A DNA stretch of 64,000 nucleotides from Andrena cerasifolii. Taxonomy: Eukaryota; Arthropoda; Insecta; Hymenoptera; Andrenidae. Under the pieces are notes generated by a model that saw nothing but the letters and a program-made list of their open reading frames with translations, ran no database searches and was not told the origin of the DNA. This document shows, piece by piece, positions 63,901-64,000 of this stretch (the first letter of the stretch is position 1; every line of letters starts with the position of its first letter). The stretch is taken from positions 1 to 64,000 of the forward strand of contig NW_027484944.1 in NCBI RefSeq assembly GCF_050908995.1, read 5' to 3'. The position numbers and the translations under genes are program-made.

Positions 63901-64000
63901 CTAATATCGGATTCAATATCGGTTTTTCAATATCGGTTTTGCAATATCAGTTTTTCGATGTAAGTTTTTCAATATTGGTTTTTCAATATTGGTTTTTCAA
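58596..64000 (+). repeat. 3,417-bp-period tandem repeat, second unit running off the window
   Basis: Sequence from 62013 to the window end matches 58596-60583 at an offset of 3,417 bp. This gives one complete unit (58596-62012) and 1,988 bp of a second. Differences I noticed: A in place of C in GTTTTTAAATATCGG at about 62470, and CGCTTTTGC in place of CGGTTTTGC at about 63448. A smaller offset of 2,385 bp links 58310-59523 with 60695-61908. The right-hand end of the array in this window is therefore a nested tandem amplification. Confidence 0.87.
60981..62940 (+). repeat. 1,032-bp-period duplication nested in the 3,417-bp unit
   Basis: Segments 60981-61908 and 62013-62940 (928 bp each) align at offset 1,032. 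The 104 bp between them (61909-62012) contain an E-F dimer separated by a single A monomer from the preceding E-F dimer. They end in an abrupt H-to-B junction, TTTG followed by TTTTGCAATATCAG, seen only at about 62013. That junction is the likely breakpoint. Confidence 0.83.

Larger units (their letters stand above)
1..64000 (+). repeat. Satellite DNA array, 14-bp monomer
   Basis: The entire window is a head-to-tail array of a 14-bp monomer, TTTTTCAATATCGG, and its close variants. No inverted copies and no unique insert were found. The consensus is about 29% G+C, with seven T and three A on the + strand. Variation concentrates at the 5' T-run (TTTTT, TTTTG, TATTT, TTTCT, GTTTT), at the middle CAAT/CGAT position, and at the last four bases (TCGG, TCAG, TTGG, TTTG, TAAG, TAGG). 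A 12-bp pair, TTCTAATATCGG + ATTCAATATCGG, recurs as a fixed dimer. Homogeneity over 64 kb and layered higher-order organisation are typical of eukaryotic heterochromatic satellites. I do not recognise this as a named satellite family. Both window edges are internal to the array, so its full length is unknown. Confidence 0.97.
1..64000. other. No protein-coding gene; + strand ORFs are repeat artefacts
   Basis: Stop-free stretches of 60-154 codons occur throughout the + strand, the longest at 6206-6670 and 18545-19009. They all translate into permutations of one 14-residue cycle, FFNIGFSISVFQYR, with a few substitutions. They start at TTG or similar codons rather than ATG and end wherever a variant monomer supplies TAA (variants C and E), TAG (G) or TGA (L). 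The same DNA is open in overlapping frames, for example 960-1232 and 1058-1267. I saw no ribosome-binding site, splice-site pattern, codon bias or non-repeat domain. The − strand consensus has a TGA in every frame once per 42 bp. I infer that nothing here encodes a conserved protein. Confidence 0.93.

Noticed and set aside
1..64000. A family of small membrane or repeat proteins encoded by the many + strand ORFs
   Set aside because: All are permutations of one 14-residue cycle, overlap one another in different frames, lack ATG starts and end at monomer-variant stops. They follow from a stop-free 14-bp repeat.
1..64000. CRISPR array
   Set aside because: The repeat is 14 bp with no unique spacers. 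What lies between copies is more of the same repeat, and there are no cas genes.
1..64000. Telomeric repeat array
   Set aside because: The unit is 14 bp, T-rich without G-runs, and unlike TTAGGG-type or other telomere repeats known to me. The multi-kilobase higher-order structure also argues against it.
1..64000. CENP-B box in monomers C, G or K
   Set aside because: TTCG followed four bases later by A does occur in C and G (TTCGATGTA, TTCGATATA), but the required CGGG at the end of the box is absent. In monomer N the CGGG is present but too close and without TTCG.
1..64000. Rho-independent terminators or Pol III terminators at each T5 tract
   Set aside because: T-runs are a monomer property with no preceding GC-rich hairpin, and no transcription unit is visible.
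1..64000. Transposon, insertion sequence or retroelement inside the array
   Set aside because: No interruption of the monomer pattern, no terminal inverted repeats, no target-site duplication and no transposase- or RT-like frame were seen on either strand.
1..64000. Origin of replication or DnaA/ARS-type boxes
   Set aside because: The sequence is AT-rich everywhere with identical repeats. No distinctive box, skew switch or unique element singles out any position.

Overview
The 64 kb window is one uninterrupted tandem-repeat (satellite) array. I found no unique sequence, no credible protein-coding gene, no RNA gene, no mobile element and no CRISPR array. Both window edges lie inside the array. 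The basic monomer is a 14-bp unit, TTTTTCAATATCGG, always in the same orientation; roughly 4,700 monomers fill the window (an estimate from window length and average monomer size, not a count). The array's size, homogeneity and higher-order organisation suggest heterochromatin of a eukaryotic nuclear genome (centromeric, pericentromeric or subtelomeric). The sequence gives no basis for naming a taxon.

Monomers fall into a small set of recurring variants. I label them A TTTTTCAATATCGG, B TTTTGCAATATCAG, C TTTTTCGATGTAAG, D TTTTTCAATATTGG, G TTTTTCGATATAGG, H TTTTTCAATATTTG, I TTTTTCAATATCAG, J TATTTCAATATTGG, K TTTTTCGATATCAG, L TTTTTGAATATCGG, M TTTCTCAATATCGG, N GTTTTCAATATCGG, O TTTTTCAAAATCGG, and a 12-bp pair E TTCTAATATCGG + F ATTCAATATCGG. 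They follow a strong local order, for example B-C-D-A-A-E-F-A, a 108-bp higher-order unit. Multi-kilobase superblocks are built from these units.

Layout. 1-5.17 kb is superblock copy 1. 5.17-7.99 kb is a mosaic with short local tandem expansions. 7.99-13.43 kb is superblock copy 2 (offset 7,986 bp). 13.15-18.58 kb is a second superblock that recurs at about 38.1 and 54.5 kb. 18.6-25.7 kb holds nested tandem duplications with periods 1,478, 4,356-4,450 and 1,688 bp. 25.64-28.10 kb is a 1,224-bp tandem duplication. 27.69-32.40 kb is superblock copy 3. 29.30-44.48 kb and 45.71-60.95 kb are two near-identical direct copies of about 15.2 kb, separated by a 1.23-kb junction that carries frame-breaking monomers. 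58.60-64.0 kb is a tandem repeat of period 3,417 bp running off the window, with a 1,032-bp period nested in it.

Open reading frames occur only on the + strand and are a by-product of the monomer: its three frames are the same 14-codon cycle and contain no stop. Nearly every ATG on the + strand is immediately followed by TAA. The content of interest is therefore structural and evolutionary: array growth by in-register duplication, a cytosine-deamination-like variant spectrum, and a very recent 15-kb amplification (or an assembly duplication).
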